64,000 nt of DNA, taken from NCBI GenBank assembly GCA_023091665.1, contig JALJCQ010000011.1, forward strand, positions 682,001-746,000, written 5' to 3'. Source of the DNA: Pythium myriotylum. Its lineage: Eukaryota > Oomycota > Peronosporomycetes > Pythiales > Pythiaceae. This document shows positions 53,576-63,607 of the stretch, piece by piece; the stretch's first letter is position 1, and every line of letters starts with the position of its first letter. The notes under the pieces were generated by a model. The model worked only from the letters and a program-made list of their open reading frames with translations, had not been told where the DNA came from and made no database searches. The position numbers and the translations under genes were made by a program.

Positions 53576-54190
53576 CTACGACCTTTCAGTTGACCGAGAG
53601 AGCAAGAACTGTTGCAAAAGAACTGGAATCTCGTCCTGGCCTTGACACTGGTGGCCACCAACACCTTTCACTGTGGTGGTGAGATGGAGAATTGCAGTCA
53701 GGAATTGGGTCAACGTCATATAGGTCTCTTCTTTGGCATCAAACCAGCCGAGGATCGTACGGGGTTTCGCATTTCCGTGGAGAACGTAGTCAATAATCTT
53801 GCTGCAGAACTGGCACGGCATCGCCCCGTGCCCATTGTGAGCGAAGTAATAGATCTCGTCTCGCAAGTTCCCAATCTCTGAAAGACGACGCTCAATGCGA
53901 ACATCCGGCTGGCGACCCGTTGAAGCAGTCGTTTTCGAGCTAGACTTGTACAATGTGGGAATATGGCTGCGAGATAGCTTGTAGTAGATGTCAATCACGT
54001 AGTATCTGTGGCCGTTGCGTTTCACCGAAGCCGTGACCTCGATCGACTCGATCCGCTTGAGAGCCGTGAGCGACTGGGCTCGCTCGGTGTAGCACTCGGG
54101 AAGCACTGTTACGGACTTGATGCACTCGAGTCGCGTGGCGTGGCACTCCTTCATCGTCACCGTCGGCCCTGCGATCGCTGGGACGCCCAT
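53576..54190 (-). CDS. PX-like CxxC protein 5
   Basis: 204 residues from an ATG at 54190. Shares VLPECYTERAQSLTALKRIE, YYVIDIYYKLSRSHIPT, VRIERRLSEIGNLRDEIYYF and AMPCQFCSKIIDYVLHG with PX-like 4, the pair forming an inverted convergent duplicate. RRLSEI departs from the PX RRFSEF, so lipid binding could be weakened. The late helix is LTQFLTAILHLTTTV and the tail has GGHQCQGQDEIPVLLQQFLL. It is the only minus-strand member. GTGTTTTAAACAC lies 239 bases upstream of its start. Confidence 0.75.
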   Translation of the reverse strand: MGVPAIAGPTVTMKECHATRLECIKSVTVLPECYTERAQSLTALKRIESIEVTASVKRNGHRYYVIDIYYKLSRSHIPTLYKSSSKTTASTGRQPDVRIERRLSEIGNLRDEIYYFAHNGHGAMPCQFCSKIIDYVLHGNAKPRTILGWFDAKEETYMTLTQFLTAILHLTTTVKGVGGHQCQGQDEIPVLLQQFLLSRSTERS

Positions 54191-54428
54191 GGCAGTCGGG
54201 AGAAGCCGTCAAATACGAGAATGATGCCAGAGGCCCGCGGCACGCCAGGGCGATTAGACGGCCACGACTGCCTTCACCGAGCAGACGCGTGCCGCGACAC
54301 AGGAGCCACTGGACTCGGTCGACTGGCCCGGCGCTTGCACGCATTCGTATGCAACCCGACGGCAGCCACTTCAACACTCGTCCACGCAGCGCTGCTCAGG
54401 AGCTCCGATTGGAGCTTGATGTGATTAT

Positions 54429-54441
54429 GTGTTTTAAACAC
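54429..54441 (-). promoter_or_regulatory. GTGTTTWAAACAC palindromic element
   Basis: GTGTTTTAAACAC; on the minus strand it reads on into ATAATCAC, the flank also found at 56118. 239 bases upstream of the minus-strand PX-like 5 gene. Confidence 0.6.
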
Positions 54442-54944
54442 TCGCGCTGGTCCCTTCTGGGCAGGTGCAAGGACAGCGCAGTCGTCGCAGATTCGCACCG
54501 GCTTTTCCGAATATGGCGTCGCCACGTCACAGAACTGAAGTTGCCGAGGGCTTCTCAGCAGCTTCTGATGGCCACGAGATCCCGCGCCGAGCGAGTCCTG
54601 CGCTTGTCACATGCACGGGCTGGCCGCCGGCGAGCTTCGGTGCGGAGCGCACCCGGCCAATGGGTTGCCCGCGCGGCACCACGCACCTGCGGCGCCGCCC
54701 AGTCGCAGCCGCCGGACGAGCCACCTCGACGGCCGCCGCGACGCTTACCAGGCGCGAGAAGGGCCGGTTCGCGTGCGGGCGACCGACGCATCTTCTTCAG
54801 AATCTATCTGAGCGGTCGCGACCACGAAAAGATTCTGCTGCTTGCGCAAATGCGATCCACGTTGAAGCCCTGCTGCTCTGCGGGCCACGCCAGTGAGTCA
54901 CGATGGGACAAGCGTCTCCCCCTGCGACCGGCTCCCTGGAAAAA

Positions 54945-54957
54945 GCGTTTTAAACAC
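54945..54957 (+). promoter_or_regulatory. GTGTTTTAAACAC-like element
   Basis: GCGTTTTAAACAC followed by ATAAGCATG, one mismatch in each half from the element at 56118. 231 bases before the PX-like 6 ATG. Confidence 0.5.
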
Positions 54958-55187
54958 ATAAGCATGCACGGCATGGTTGTCACATTCAGCCAGCGAGAGT
55001 GTGGGTCAAAGGCAACCTCACCCGTGATTGGCTGGCGATGGCATGACTTTGTGCCTCGTCACTGAATGCGGACTAAGTGGCTGCGCTTCTCTGCAGTCTC
55101 CGGATCCGGCGTCGACGGCGTCGGCTCCCATTCACCAACATCTCTTGACCACACCAGTTCTCTTCCCCCGACACTCACGCACACGAC

Positions 55188-55832
55188 ATGACCACGCTCG
55201 CTCCCGTGTGGACGCCGCCGCCGCGCGACGAACCGTGTCCGCGTCACGTGCTGCGCGCGCTCAAGCCAGTCGAACTGCTGCCCGAGTGGCGGTCCTACAG
55301 CCACTATCTGTCGCTGTCGCTGCACCGGATCGAACAGCTCGTCGTCAAGAAGGCCGACGACTGCTCCAGCGAGAACCACAGCCAGAGCTACACCATCCAG
55401 ATTTACTTTGAGCATCCGACCAGTCGAATCCCAACGCTGAGGAGGACAAAGCACCCGCGCGACGGTGACAAGACCAAATCCCCGCTCCCGTCTCGTGCAC
55501 CAGACATGCAAGTCACTCATACATTGGCGCAGTTCATGGCGACGCGCAACAGCCTCCATTCGTGCGTCGAGAATGGCCACGCCGGATCTTCGTGTGATTT
55601 CTGCGAGCGCCTGAAGCGATACTTGAGTTACGGCGGCGGGCGGCCGATGGCTTTCGCCTCTGAAGCTCTGAATCCTTCGAGTGACGCTTCAGATTTGCTG
55701 ACGAGATTCTTGAACTACGTGCTTGCCGAATGCCAATCGCTTCTGGATTCACCTGACAGCGGGAGGTGCCGTGGGTTGCGCCACGTGCCACATCTGCTTT
55801 ACACTTTCATTTATGTTCCATCGATGAACTAG
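55188..55832 (+). CDS. PX-like CxxC protein 6
   Basis: 214 residues from ATG 55188. It has HVLRALKPVELLPEWRSYSH, HRIEQLVVKKADD, YTIQIYFEHPTSRIPT, then THTLAQFMATRNSLHSCVEN where PX proteins have RRFSEF, so the basic signature is lost. SSCDFCERLKRYLSYGGGRP carries the CxxC. The late helix LTRFLNYVLAECQSLLDS and the tail CRGLRHVPHLLYTFIY are shared with PX-like 8. This copy, 7 and 8 form a diverged subgroup (xxxxQFxxxRNSxHSC). The name PX-like rests on collinearity with copies 1-5. Confidence 0.65.
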   Translation: MTTLAPVWTPPPRDEPCPRHVLRALKPVELLPEWRSYSHYLSLSLHRIEQLVVKKADDCSSENHSQSYTIQIYFEHPTSRIPTLRRTKHPRDGDKTKSPLPSRAPDMQVTHTLAQFMATRNSLHSCVENGHAGSSCDFCERLKRYLSYGGGRPMAFASEALNPSSDASDLLTRFLNYVLAECQSLLDSPDSGRCRGLRHVPHLLYTFIYVPSMN

Positions 55833-56329
55833 AATAATAATATCTAAGGTTGACTACTGCGTGCTGAAGTGTTATCATACAACCTGTAAGCTCTTTGATG
55901 AGACGGGGCCAAGCGTCGTGCACCTTGCCTCCCTTGCACTGAATGGCACACTGATCAGATGCGATGATTAGACCGCCTGCGACGGCTATGTTTAAAACTC
56001 ATCAACACGGCAAGTCGTCGCCGACATTCTCACGAGAATGTTCTCACGGCGTGTTCAACGTTGGCAGTGCCAATAGTTCTCGTGGCGAGTGCGGTGATTA
56101 GACCTGAGAAATCGCAGGTGTTTTAAACACATAATCACGATACTGCCTCGTCACATGGGAGCCCCATCGAGAAATCAGTTCGGATGGGGACCGATAAGAC
56201 TTCCTACATAATGAGCTCCCATCAGACGAACTTCATCAGGAGTTTCGTCTCGAAGGACCAAAGCAAACTTCCACCAGATCATTCCAAGATTCTCTTCATC
56301 GGTTCTATAACAGCTCCAGTGTTGGTCCA
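55833..56329. promoter_or_regulatory. Spacer with palindromes before PX-like 7
   Basis: Contains GTGTTTTAAACAC followed by ATAATCACGATAC at 56118-56140, a perfect inverted repeat ACATTCTC/GAGAATGT at 56024-56041, a partial GTTTAAAAC at about 55990, and two TGATTAGACC words near 55966 and 56095. No gene seen. Confidence 0.5.
56118..56130 (+). promoter_or_regulatory. GTGTTTTAAACAC palindromic element
   Basis: GTGTTTTAAACAC followed directly by ATAATCACGA, 200 bases before the PX-like 7 ATG. Reference copy for the composite motif. Confidence 0.6.
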
Positions 56330-56983
56330 ATGTCGTCCTCTTTTGCAAATTCGACCACCCGTACGCCTCCAGTACGAGTGTCATCTCCACCACTGCGAAC
56401 TCTCTCACCAGTTGAAGTGTATCCGCAAGCGAGTCGAGCGAATGCAACGAGACAGCTTCCTCAAGTGAAACGAGTTCGTGTTGTGCGCTTGCCAACTGAT
56501 GCGGAAGGTGCGAAGAACCAAAAATACGCTGTGGACCTCTACTTCTGCAAAGAAGGATGTCACGTTCCAGCACTCATAAAAGACAAGCAAATGTCATCGG
56601 CGCCAAAACACCAGAAAGATTTACGTCCAATTGAAGACTGCACCCCCGACCACCAGCTCGTTTGGACCGTCGCCCAGTTTTGCTCCTTGCGGAACGCCGT
56701 ACACTCTTGTGTCGAGACTGACCATCTCGGTTCGCGATGTGGGTTCTGCGGGCAGCTTAACCGTTACATGACCTTCGGCGGCGGCCACGCTATGTTCTTC
56801 GTCAATTTGGCGTTTGATATCTCTATCGACGCGTCCCAGTCTCTTACTGACTTTATGAACCATACGATCACTCTGTGCCAGTTTGAGCAGTTTGAGGCCG
56901 GAAAAAATCACGAATGCAAGGCTCATCGCCGCCTCCGATCTCTCATCAGAGCATTCGCATTTAGTTCCCCTGGACAGCCATAA
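56330..56983 (+). CDS. PX-like CxxC protein 7
   Basis: 217 residues from ATG 56330. LRTLSPVEVYPQASR and VKRVRVVRLP precede KYAVDLYFCKEGCHVPALIK, where CHVPALI stands for the SRIPT motif. VWTVAQFCSLRNAVHSCVET and GSRCGFCGQLNRYMTFGGGH with CxxC follow. The late helix is LTDFMNHTITLCQFEQF and the tail HECKAHRRLRSLIRAF. Extra cysteines (about 12 in all) suggest metal or disulphide use. Most diverged of the cluster; the family assignment rests on order of blocks and position. Confidence 0.6.
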   Translation: MSSSFANSTTRTPPVRVSSPPLRTLSPVEVYPQASRANATRQLPQVKRVRVVRLPTDAEGAKNQKYAVDLYFCKEGCHVPALIKDKQMSSAPKHQKDLRPIEDCTPDHQLVWTVAQFCSLRNAVHSCVETDHLGSRCGFCGQLNRYMTFGGGHAMFFVNLAFDISIDASQSLTDFMNHTITLCQFEQFEAGKNHECKAHRRLRSLIRAFAFSSPGQP

Positions 56984-57479
56984 GCTGCAGCTGAAAGAGC
57001 CTCAGTACGGTTGAGAGTTGTGGATCTTTATAAATAAAAGCATCGATTCAGTTCATGCCCCCAACAGCAGTTGGCAATACGGGGCTTGTGGACCCCTGAT
57101 TTTCAATCCTCGCTACCGAGCAGGTCCGTCGTATGCAACCGATAGCCGAATCGGGAACAAACTAGGCGACGGTAAAGAAGCAGCTTGGAATTTTAACTTG
57201 AAGTTTGATGGTCACACCAGACAGTCTGAAATCAATATCCACGAGTAATCATAACGATTGGAAGGCACTTGGATTAGATCTACAGTTGAATCAAAACTCG
57301 AGTTCGGTAATCACGTTTGGATCCTGTCTTGATGAAAACATTGCGTGTTCAAAGTGAAGCCCCTGACTGCCGATTGGATAACTAGGGAGATGTGACTAGA
57401 CAGTCTCTAAACAACCTCTTTCTTGCTGCCTCAACACTTCTGCATTTCCTGTGCGAGACCTTTGTTTCAGGTCATCCCA

Positions 57480-58112
57480 ATGAATATCCAACCACGTTCG
57501 GTCGCGACCACTCCTCAAACAAGAACGCAAGCTGGTGTGCTGCGGTCGTTGGAACCTGTGTTCTTGCAACCACATTGGCGATCTAACCTGTCCAGCGCAT
57601 CGAATTCCCTTCTCGCCATTGAACGACTCCACGTGGCACCTTTGTCCACCAAGGTTGCAACAATGAAAGTTTCTTACTTGTTGAGCACAAGCTCGCGCCG
57701 GACGATCAGCAGAATCCCAACCGTTGCGCGGTATTCGAAGCCAGTCACATCCCCGAGTGTTCCTTTCGTTCAAGAAACTTGCGAGCTTCCCATTCCCCAC
57801 TCGATCGAAGAATTCTCGTCCCTCAGAGACTCCATTCATAGCTGCATTCAGCAGTGTGGACCAGGATCGATGTGTCAATTTTGCGAGAGACTGAGTGCAT
57901 TTCTCACGTGGGGGAGCGGACGGGCTTTGGTATTCGCTACGCTCACGATGAACAAGACCATTGATGCATCAGAGGAGTTGGCAGGATTTATGAACTTTGT
58001 TCTCGAAGAATGCCGAGTTTTGCTCGAAAGTGGCGAACGCGGGGGTTGTCGTGGTCAACGACACGTTCCCTTCCTTATCAACACGTTCGTGTATTCGGCA
58101 CCAGGCGTCTAG
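57480..58112 (+). CDS. PX-like CxxC protein 8
   Basis: 210 residues from ATG 57480 (MNIQPRSV); the frame is open upstream to 57423 but without an ATG. It has AGVLRSLEPVFLQPHWRS, KVSYLLSTSSRRTISRIPT, PHSIEEFSSLRDSIHSCIQQ and GSMCQFCERLSAFLTWGSGR with CxxC, then EELAGFMNFVLEECRVLLES and CRGQRHVPFLINTFVY. Nearest relative by eye is PX-like 6 (CRGLRHVP tail). No GTGTTTTAAACAC was seen upstream; a lone TAATCACG is at about 57311. The region 57000-57479 before it holds only short frames. Confidence 0.63.
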   Translation: MNIQPRSVATTPQTRTQAGVLRSLEPVFLQPHWRSNLSSASNSLLAIERLHVAPLSTKVATMKVSYLLSTSSRRTISRIPTVARYSKPVTSPSVPFVQETCELPIPHSIEEFSSLRDSIHSCIQQCGPGSMCQFCERLSAFLTWGSGRALVFATLTMNKTIDASEELAGFMNFVLEECRVLLESGERGGCRGQRHVPFLINTFVYSAPGV

Positions 58113-58839
58113 AAAGTTTGTCGGATGGAATGGCTCTTCCTGGATTCTACAAATTTATCAGCTTCTGTAGCGGTGACGATCTTACTTTCTTGGTGCTATT
58201 GTCACGAGCACACAGCTGTTGTCGAATTCCAATCGATCTTTCATTCCGCCCATCAGGACCAACCAGTACACTTGTATTGAGATTGTATTCTTCACCAGTC
58301 ATTTGCATTGAGATCAGCGCCCACTAGGCAACTCGGGCACCCACTTTATGTCTGGAATACATTGTTCGCAGTATTCGCAAGTCACCTCATGAGGCGGGCA
58401 CTCCAGAAATCAAGGTTCGTGATATGCACGCATGCATTACCCCGAACTTGGAACCGAAAAGAGAGTGAATTTGACACCACCCTCATCAAAACTGGAGTTT
58501 CGTATGCCATTATAGTGAGGTAAGTGCATATCACATCGCGGCCTGGCTATGCCGCAAGAGATACTTGCAATCAAAGCGCACACACCCGAGTGAGGGGTTC
58601 GCACCTCTGGATGCCAGGTTGACAAGCACCCGCGTGTAAGGGCCACACAGTACTTCGGGAGGCTGACTAGATCCTGTTGGGCTCCTTTCTGCTGGGAGAT
58701 CTTCCAGATGTCGAGGCCGCAGAAAATCTCCTGAGAGATCTGTGTTCGACGCCAAAAACGCAAGCCGTAGGTCCTGGGGCCTCGAGATCTTGCCATTGTT
58801 CAATTTTCTCTCAACGGTTTACGAAGAAGCACCGACGCT
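58113..58839. other. Spacer before the ABC transporter
   Basis: No gene recognised in 727 bases. A segment at about 58541-58620 has complementary ends (GCCTGGC/GCCAGGT) and a GGTTCG word, but does not fold as a tRNA. Short open frames show nothing. Confidence 0.4.
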
Positions 58840-61800
58840 ATGAAGATTCACTACGCGTCAGCAGATGGTCTTCTCGCCAAAGGCTCTCACGCATTCCATG
58901 CCCACGTCTCGTCGGTAATGGAAACTGCAATGGGGCGGGCACTTCCCCAAGTCGAGGTGCGATTCAAGAACGTCTCATTGAACGCGAACATCACGGTAGC
59001 TAGCGGCGGTGACGAAGAAACGGAGCTGCCGACTATTGCAAACCACTTGAAGAAGAGCGTTTTCTCGTGCGCGGGGAAGTCAGTCGTGCAAAAACAAATC
59101 CTGAAGAACGTCTCAGGAGTGTTCGCACCAGGAACCGTCACGCTCTTGCTGGGGCAGCCAGGCTCGGGCAAATCTTCCCTATTGAAATTGCTCAGTGGTC
59201 GCTTTCCGATGCAGAAGAACATTAGTTTGGACGGGGAGATCACGTTCAACGGAGCAGAGCAGAGTGCGATCTCGTCACGACTCCCACAATGCGTGGGTTA
59301 TGTCCCTCAACATGACAAGCACTTCCCGACACTAACGGTCAGAGAGACGCTCGAGTTTGCCCACAAGTTTAGTGGCGGCGCTGAGTTAGCATCATTTCTC
59401 AGTGAGCAGCTTCAGAACGGAGCCTCTGAAGAGAACATGGCTGCCTTGGAAGCCGTGCAGGCAATGTATACCCACTACCCTGATATTATCATGCAACAAC
59501 TTGGTCTCCAGCAATGCGAAGACACGCTAGTTGGTGACGCCATGCTACGTGGCATCTCGGGTGGTGAGAAGAAGCGACTCACCACTGGCGAAATGGAATT
59601 CGGCTCCAAGTTCGTCACGTTTATGGATGAGATCTCGACCGGCCTCGACAGTGCGGCAACATTCGACATAATCAAGACGCAACGCAGTATCGCCAAATCA
59701 TTTCGCAAGACGGTGGTCATCTCGCTTCTTCAGCCATCCCCCGAAGTCTTCGAACTATTCGACAACGTAATGCTCTTGAACGAAGGTCACGTTATTTACT
59801 TCGGTCCTCGAGAAGAGGTGCAAACTTATTTCAGCAAACTTGGCTTTGTATGTCCTCCTCGTCGAGATCTTGCCGACTTCCTGGTTGACTTGGGCACTGA
59901 ACAACAGTATCTTTACGAAATCAGCCGTTCTGATGGATCATCGCACCCCAGAACACCCACAGAGTTTGCTGAGTTGTTCGAACGCTCCGATATCCACGCA
60001 AGAACACTTGACACGATCTATTCACCCCACCACCCTCTGCTTCTGGAAGACTTGGATCGTCACATCCACCCGATGCCCGAATTTCTTCAGTCATTCGGGG
60101 TTAGCTTGGCCACATTAATGCGTCGCCAATTTCTCGTGACGATGCGCAACACCGCCTTCCTGAAGGGCAAGGCCATCATGGTGCTAATCATGGCGCTGCT
60201 TTACGGCTCGGCATTCTACCAGTTCGACTTCCGATATTCAAGTGGCTATGGGCATCATCTTTTTCGCTGTTTTGTACTTGGCCCTGGGCCAAACTTCGAT
60301 GCTTGCGACCTACTTCGAGGCACGTGAGGTGTACTACAAGCACCGGCGCTCCAACTTCTACCGTACGTCCTCGTACGTATTGTCGATGTCAGCTAGCCAA
60401 ATCCCGCTCTCTCTCGGTGAGGCTATCGTGTTCGGGTCGATTGTATACTGGATGTGCGGCTTCGTGGCGAGTTTCGAAGCGTTTCTCCTTTTTGAGACCC
60501 TTCTTTTCCTCACCAACTTGGCCTTCGCAGCATTCTTCTTCATGGTCTCCTGCTTCACGTCGAACGTACATGTCGCCAAGCCTTTGTCGTTGAGTTGCCT
60601 CCTGGTTTGCATTTTATTTTCAGGCTTTGTGCTACCACGGAAGCAGATCCCCGACTACTTCATCTGGGTATACTGGCTTGATCCGATTGCGTGGGGAGTG
60701 CGTTCGCTTGCTGTATCTCAGTATCGCAGCAAAACGTACGACGTGGATATCTTTGACGGAGTCAACTATAGGGCCAAGTTCAACCGGACAATGGGTGAGT
60801 ACTACTTGAATTACTTTGACATCCAGACGGAGAAATCATGGGTGCTTTACGGCATCATCTATAACGTTGTTGTGTACGCTGTGAGCATGGTCTTGGCTTG
60901 CTATATCCTCGAACATAAACGATTGGAAGCTCCCGAGACGGTCATCGTCACCAAGGGCGAAAAAGGCGATGCTTATGTACTCTTAGCGACTCCGAAGGCC
61001 GGCGCATCAGCCATGGTTGATATGGCCGTTCATATTCCGCAATCTCAGCGCCATGTCGAGCCTGTCACGTTGGCATTCGAAGATCTGTGGTACACTGTGC
61101 CCGGAAAACAAAATGAATCAATCGACTTCCTAAAAGGCATCTCAGGCTTTGCAGCCCCAGGCACGATGACTGCGCTCATGGGGTCATCTGGTGCAGGCAA
61201 AACGACACTAATGGATGTGATCGCAAAACGAAAGACTGGTGGCAAGATGCGCGGCAAGATCTTTCTGAACGGTCACGAGGCAACAGATCTCGCCATTCGC
61301 CGGGTAACCGGATACTGCGAGCAGGTGGACGTCCACTGCGACTCAGCAACGATTCGGGAGGCGTTAACTTTCAGTGCCCTCTTACGCCAGAGTGCGGATG
61401 TGTCAAAGGCAGATAAGCTCGATTCTGTCCAGGAATGCCTCGATTTGTTGGGGTTAAACTCTATCGCGGATCACATCATTCGCGGTTGCAGCGTCGAACA
61501 ATTGAAGCGTCTTACCATCGGTGTCGAACTTGCAGCCAAGCCAAGTGTGTTGTTTCTAGACGAGCCGACGAGCGGTCTGGACGCGCGATCAGCAAAGGTA
61601 ATCATGGACGGTGTTCGTAAAGTCACCGACACGGGCCGTACTGTGCTTTGTACAATCCATCAGCCATCAAGCGACGTGTTCTTGCTGTTCGATAGCCTCC
61701 TACTGCTAAAACGTGGCGGCGAAACCGTTTTCTTTGGGGAGCTGGGAGATCAAGCAAGGAATCTCATCCAGCACTTCAGCAGTCTTCCTGGTGTGCCTCC

Positions 61801-62872
61801 CATCGAAGACGGGTACAACCCAGCGGCGTGGATGCTCGACGTTATCGGGGCAGGTGTCGATACTCCAAGTACGCAGCAATCAGATATCGACTTCGTCGCA
61901 GCTTTCGTCGAAAGTCCGTTTGGCGCAGCCCTTGGAAGCAACATGAAGCTGGAAGGATTCGGCGTACCATCCCCCGATAAATCTATGATCAAGTTTGCAA
62001 CGAAGCGTGCAGCGACTAATCTCACCCAGGCCAAGTTCTTGTTGCTGCGGTTCTTCCGCATGTACTGGCGCACGGCCGCGTACAACTGGACTCGGATCGC
62101 AGTCAATATCTTCTTGGGCGTGCTGTCTGGCGCTGTGTTCTTCGACTCAAAATTCGAAACTTATCAGGGCATCAACGGCGGGCTGGGTATGGTCTTCATG
62201 ACCACGGCGTTTCTTGGTATCGTCGCGCTCAACAGTATGGTGCCCATCGCCGTGGAAGCACGTGCAGCGTTCTACCGCGAGCGCGCTTCTCAGACCTACA
62301 ATGCGTTCTGGTACTTCGTCTCGTTTACGGTTGTCGAGATCCCGTATGTGCTCGTCTCAACTTTCTTCTATTCGGTCATCTTCTACCCGATGGCTGGCTT
62401 CACGGCAGTCGATCGCTTAGTCTTCTGCTGGCTCAACACAGCGCTCCACGTGCTGACGCAGATCTATCTTGGCCAGTTCTTCGCGTTTGCGCTGCCGAGT
62501 GTCGAAGTCGCCGCATTAGTCGGCGTCCTCTTCAACTCGATCTTCGTCTTGTTCATGGGATTCAACCCGCCAGCGTCGGCCATTCCGAGCGGCTACAAGT
62601 GGCTCTTCGATGCCACACCGCCTCGTTACGTGTTCATGCTCTTGTCAGCATATTTATTCGGCGAGTGCGAGAACCCCGATCAGATCGGTTGTACGCTTAT
62701 CCCAAACGTGCCGAACCATCCACCGATCACCGTCAAGCAGTACCTCGACTCGGTCTTCGGGGTCCGCTACAGCGATATCGGCTATTACTTCACGATCAAC
62801 GTCATCATGATCGTTTCGCTCCGCATTCTCGCACTGCTGGCGCTACGCTTCATCAACCACCAGAAAAAGTAG
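58840..62872 (+). CDS. PDR/ABCG full-size ABC transporter, frame broken once
   Basis: Two overlapping frames (58840-60327 and about 60230-62872) together encode the usual N-terminal NBD1-TMD1-NBD2-TMD2 of about 1340 residues. NBD1: Walker A GQPGSGKSS at residues 105-113, signature RGISGGEKKRLTTGE, Walker B FMDEISTGLDSA. NBD2: MGSSGAGKTTLMDVIAKRKT, the degenerate VEQLKRLTIGVELAA signature and FLDEPTSGLDARSA, as in PDR pumps. Transmembrane blocks include MGIIFFAVLYLALGQ and YREREASQTYN-like EREXRSxxY motifs (here YRERASQTYNAFWY). The frames switch at about 60229, inside the first membrane domain after LLYGSAFYQFD; relatives continue FDP-x-x-x-Q-V, so a one-base gain or two-base loss is implied. 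No splice pair explains it. The rest is intact, so a sequencing error or a recent pseudogene are both possible. Confidence 0.88.
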
Positions 62873-63316
62873 GCAATATCAGCGCGTCCCGTCGTTATGG
62901 ATCGATGCAACCAATACATTTCTTCGCCATCGACGTTACAGTCAGCGTCAGGAGCGCATCGGTGGCACGACGTGGCCTATTGCATGGACACGTTAGCAGT
63001 CCGTTTCTTCTGGGGTGATTGCGGCGATTGCGTGTTCGTTTCACATTGCAGGATCTTCGGGGGTCGCTGCTACAAACGCTCCTTGAAACTTCAGACTTCA
63101 CTCACGCAAAGGGGTTTAATCCGAGACCAATCACTGCACTGTCAACGTTCACGTGTTGAAGCTGGCGGTCCCGCTGCCTTCCAATCAAAAGGCCGTCCTG
63201 TCGTGGACCTCGTGCCTTCGTATCGCTCTGCCGTCTCAACACCACGTGACGACGGAGGCGCATTCTCGTGGCGAGAGACAGCCAAGTGTCCACAAGAGGA
63301 CGTGGCTGTTTATCGG

Positions 63317-63329
63317 GTGTTTAAAACAC
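63317..63329 (-). promoter_or_regulatory. GTGTTTTAAACAC palindromic element
   Basis: Reads GTGTTTTAAACAC on the minus strand; flanked by CCCGATAAAC on that strand, a looser match to the TAATCACG flank. 279 bases before PX-like 9. Confidence 0.5.
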
Positions 63330-63455
63330 CACAAACATGCCCAATCATTCGGGAAGCGTGACGCATGAGGAGCAGAAACCTTCACTTCGTCTCGTCCACG
63401 ACCCACGCATCGGTGAGACGTCACTTCACATGGCGTGCACCGCTCGGTCAACACT

Positions 63456-63467
63456 TGTTTTAAACAC
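63456..63467 (+). promoter_or_regulatory. GTGTTTTAAACAC-type element
   Basis: TGTTTTAAACAC (first base T instead of G) followed by CGTAATCGCGA, matching the TAATCACGA flank with one change. 141 bases before PX-like 9. Confidence 0.5.
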
Positions 63468-63607
63468 CGTAATCGCGATCACCCGCGCCCTCGTCTGTAA
63501 TCGCGACCGTGGCTGTTGAAGAACTGGCACCGGTTCAACGGCGTCGAAAACGGTAAGTCGCGGACTCACAATCCAATTTGGCTGGCCCTTCACACGTGAG
63601 AACCACA

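Larger units (their letters stand above)
54191..55187. other. Divergent spacer with two palindromic elements
   Basis: Promoter region for PX-like 5 and 6. It holds GTGTTTTAAACAC (54429-54441) and GCGTTTTAAACAC (54945-54957). A GC-rich open frame at 54513-54896 (starts MASPRHRTEVAEG, 127 codons) resembles no family and overlaps frames on both strands; it is kept here as a doubtful ORF rather than a gene. Confidence 0.4.
62873..63607. promoter_or_regulatory. Spacer with two palindromic elements before PX-like 9
   Basis: Transporter 3' end followed by the promoter of PX-like 9. GTGTTTAAAACAC is at 63317-63329 and TGTTTTAAACAC followed by CGTAATCGCGA at 63456-63477. Open frames (for example 62897-63361) show no family. 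Confidence 0.5.

Noticed and set aside
54289..55065. Plus-strand frame of 258 codons between PX-like 5 and 6
   Set aside because: It crosses both palindromic elements, is arginine/proline-rich and matches neither neighbours nor any family.
58541..58620. tRNA-like segment with complementary ends and GGTTCG
   Set aside because: GCCTGGC pairs with GCCAGGT, but the T-arm does not sit directly before the acceptor strand, its stem mispairs, and no anticodon arm fits.
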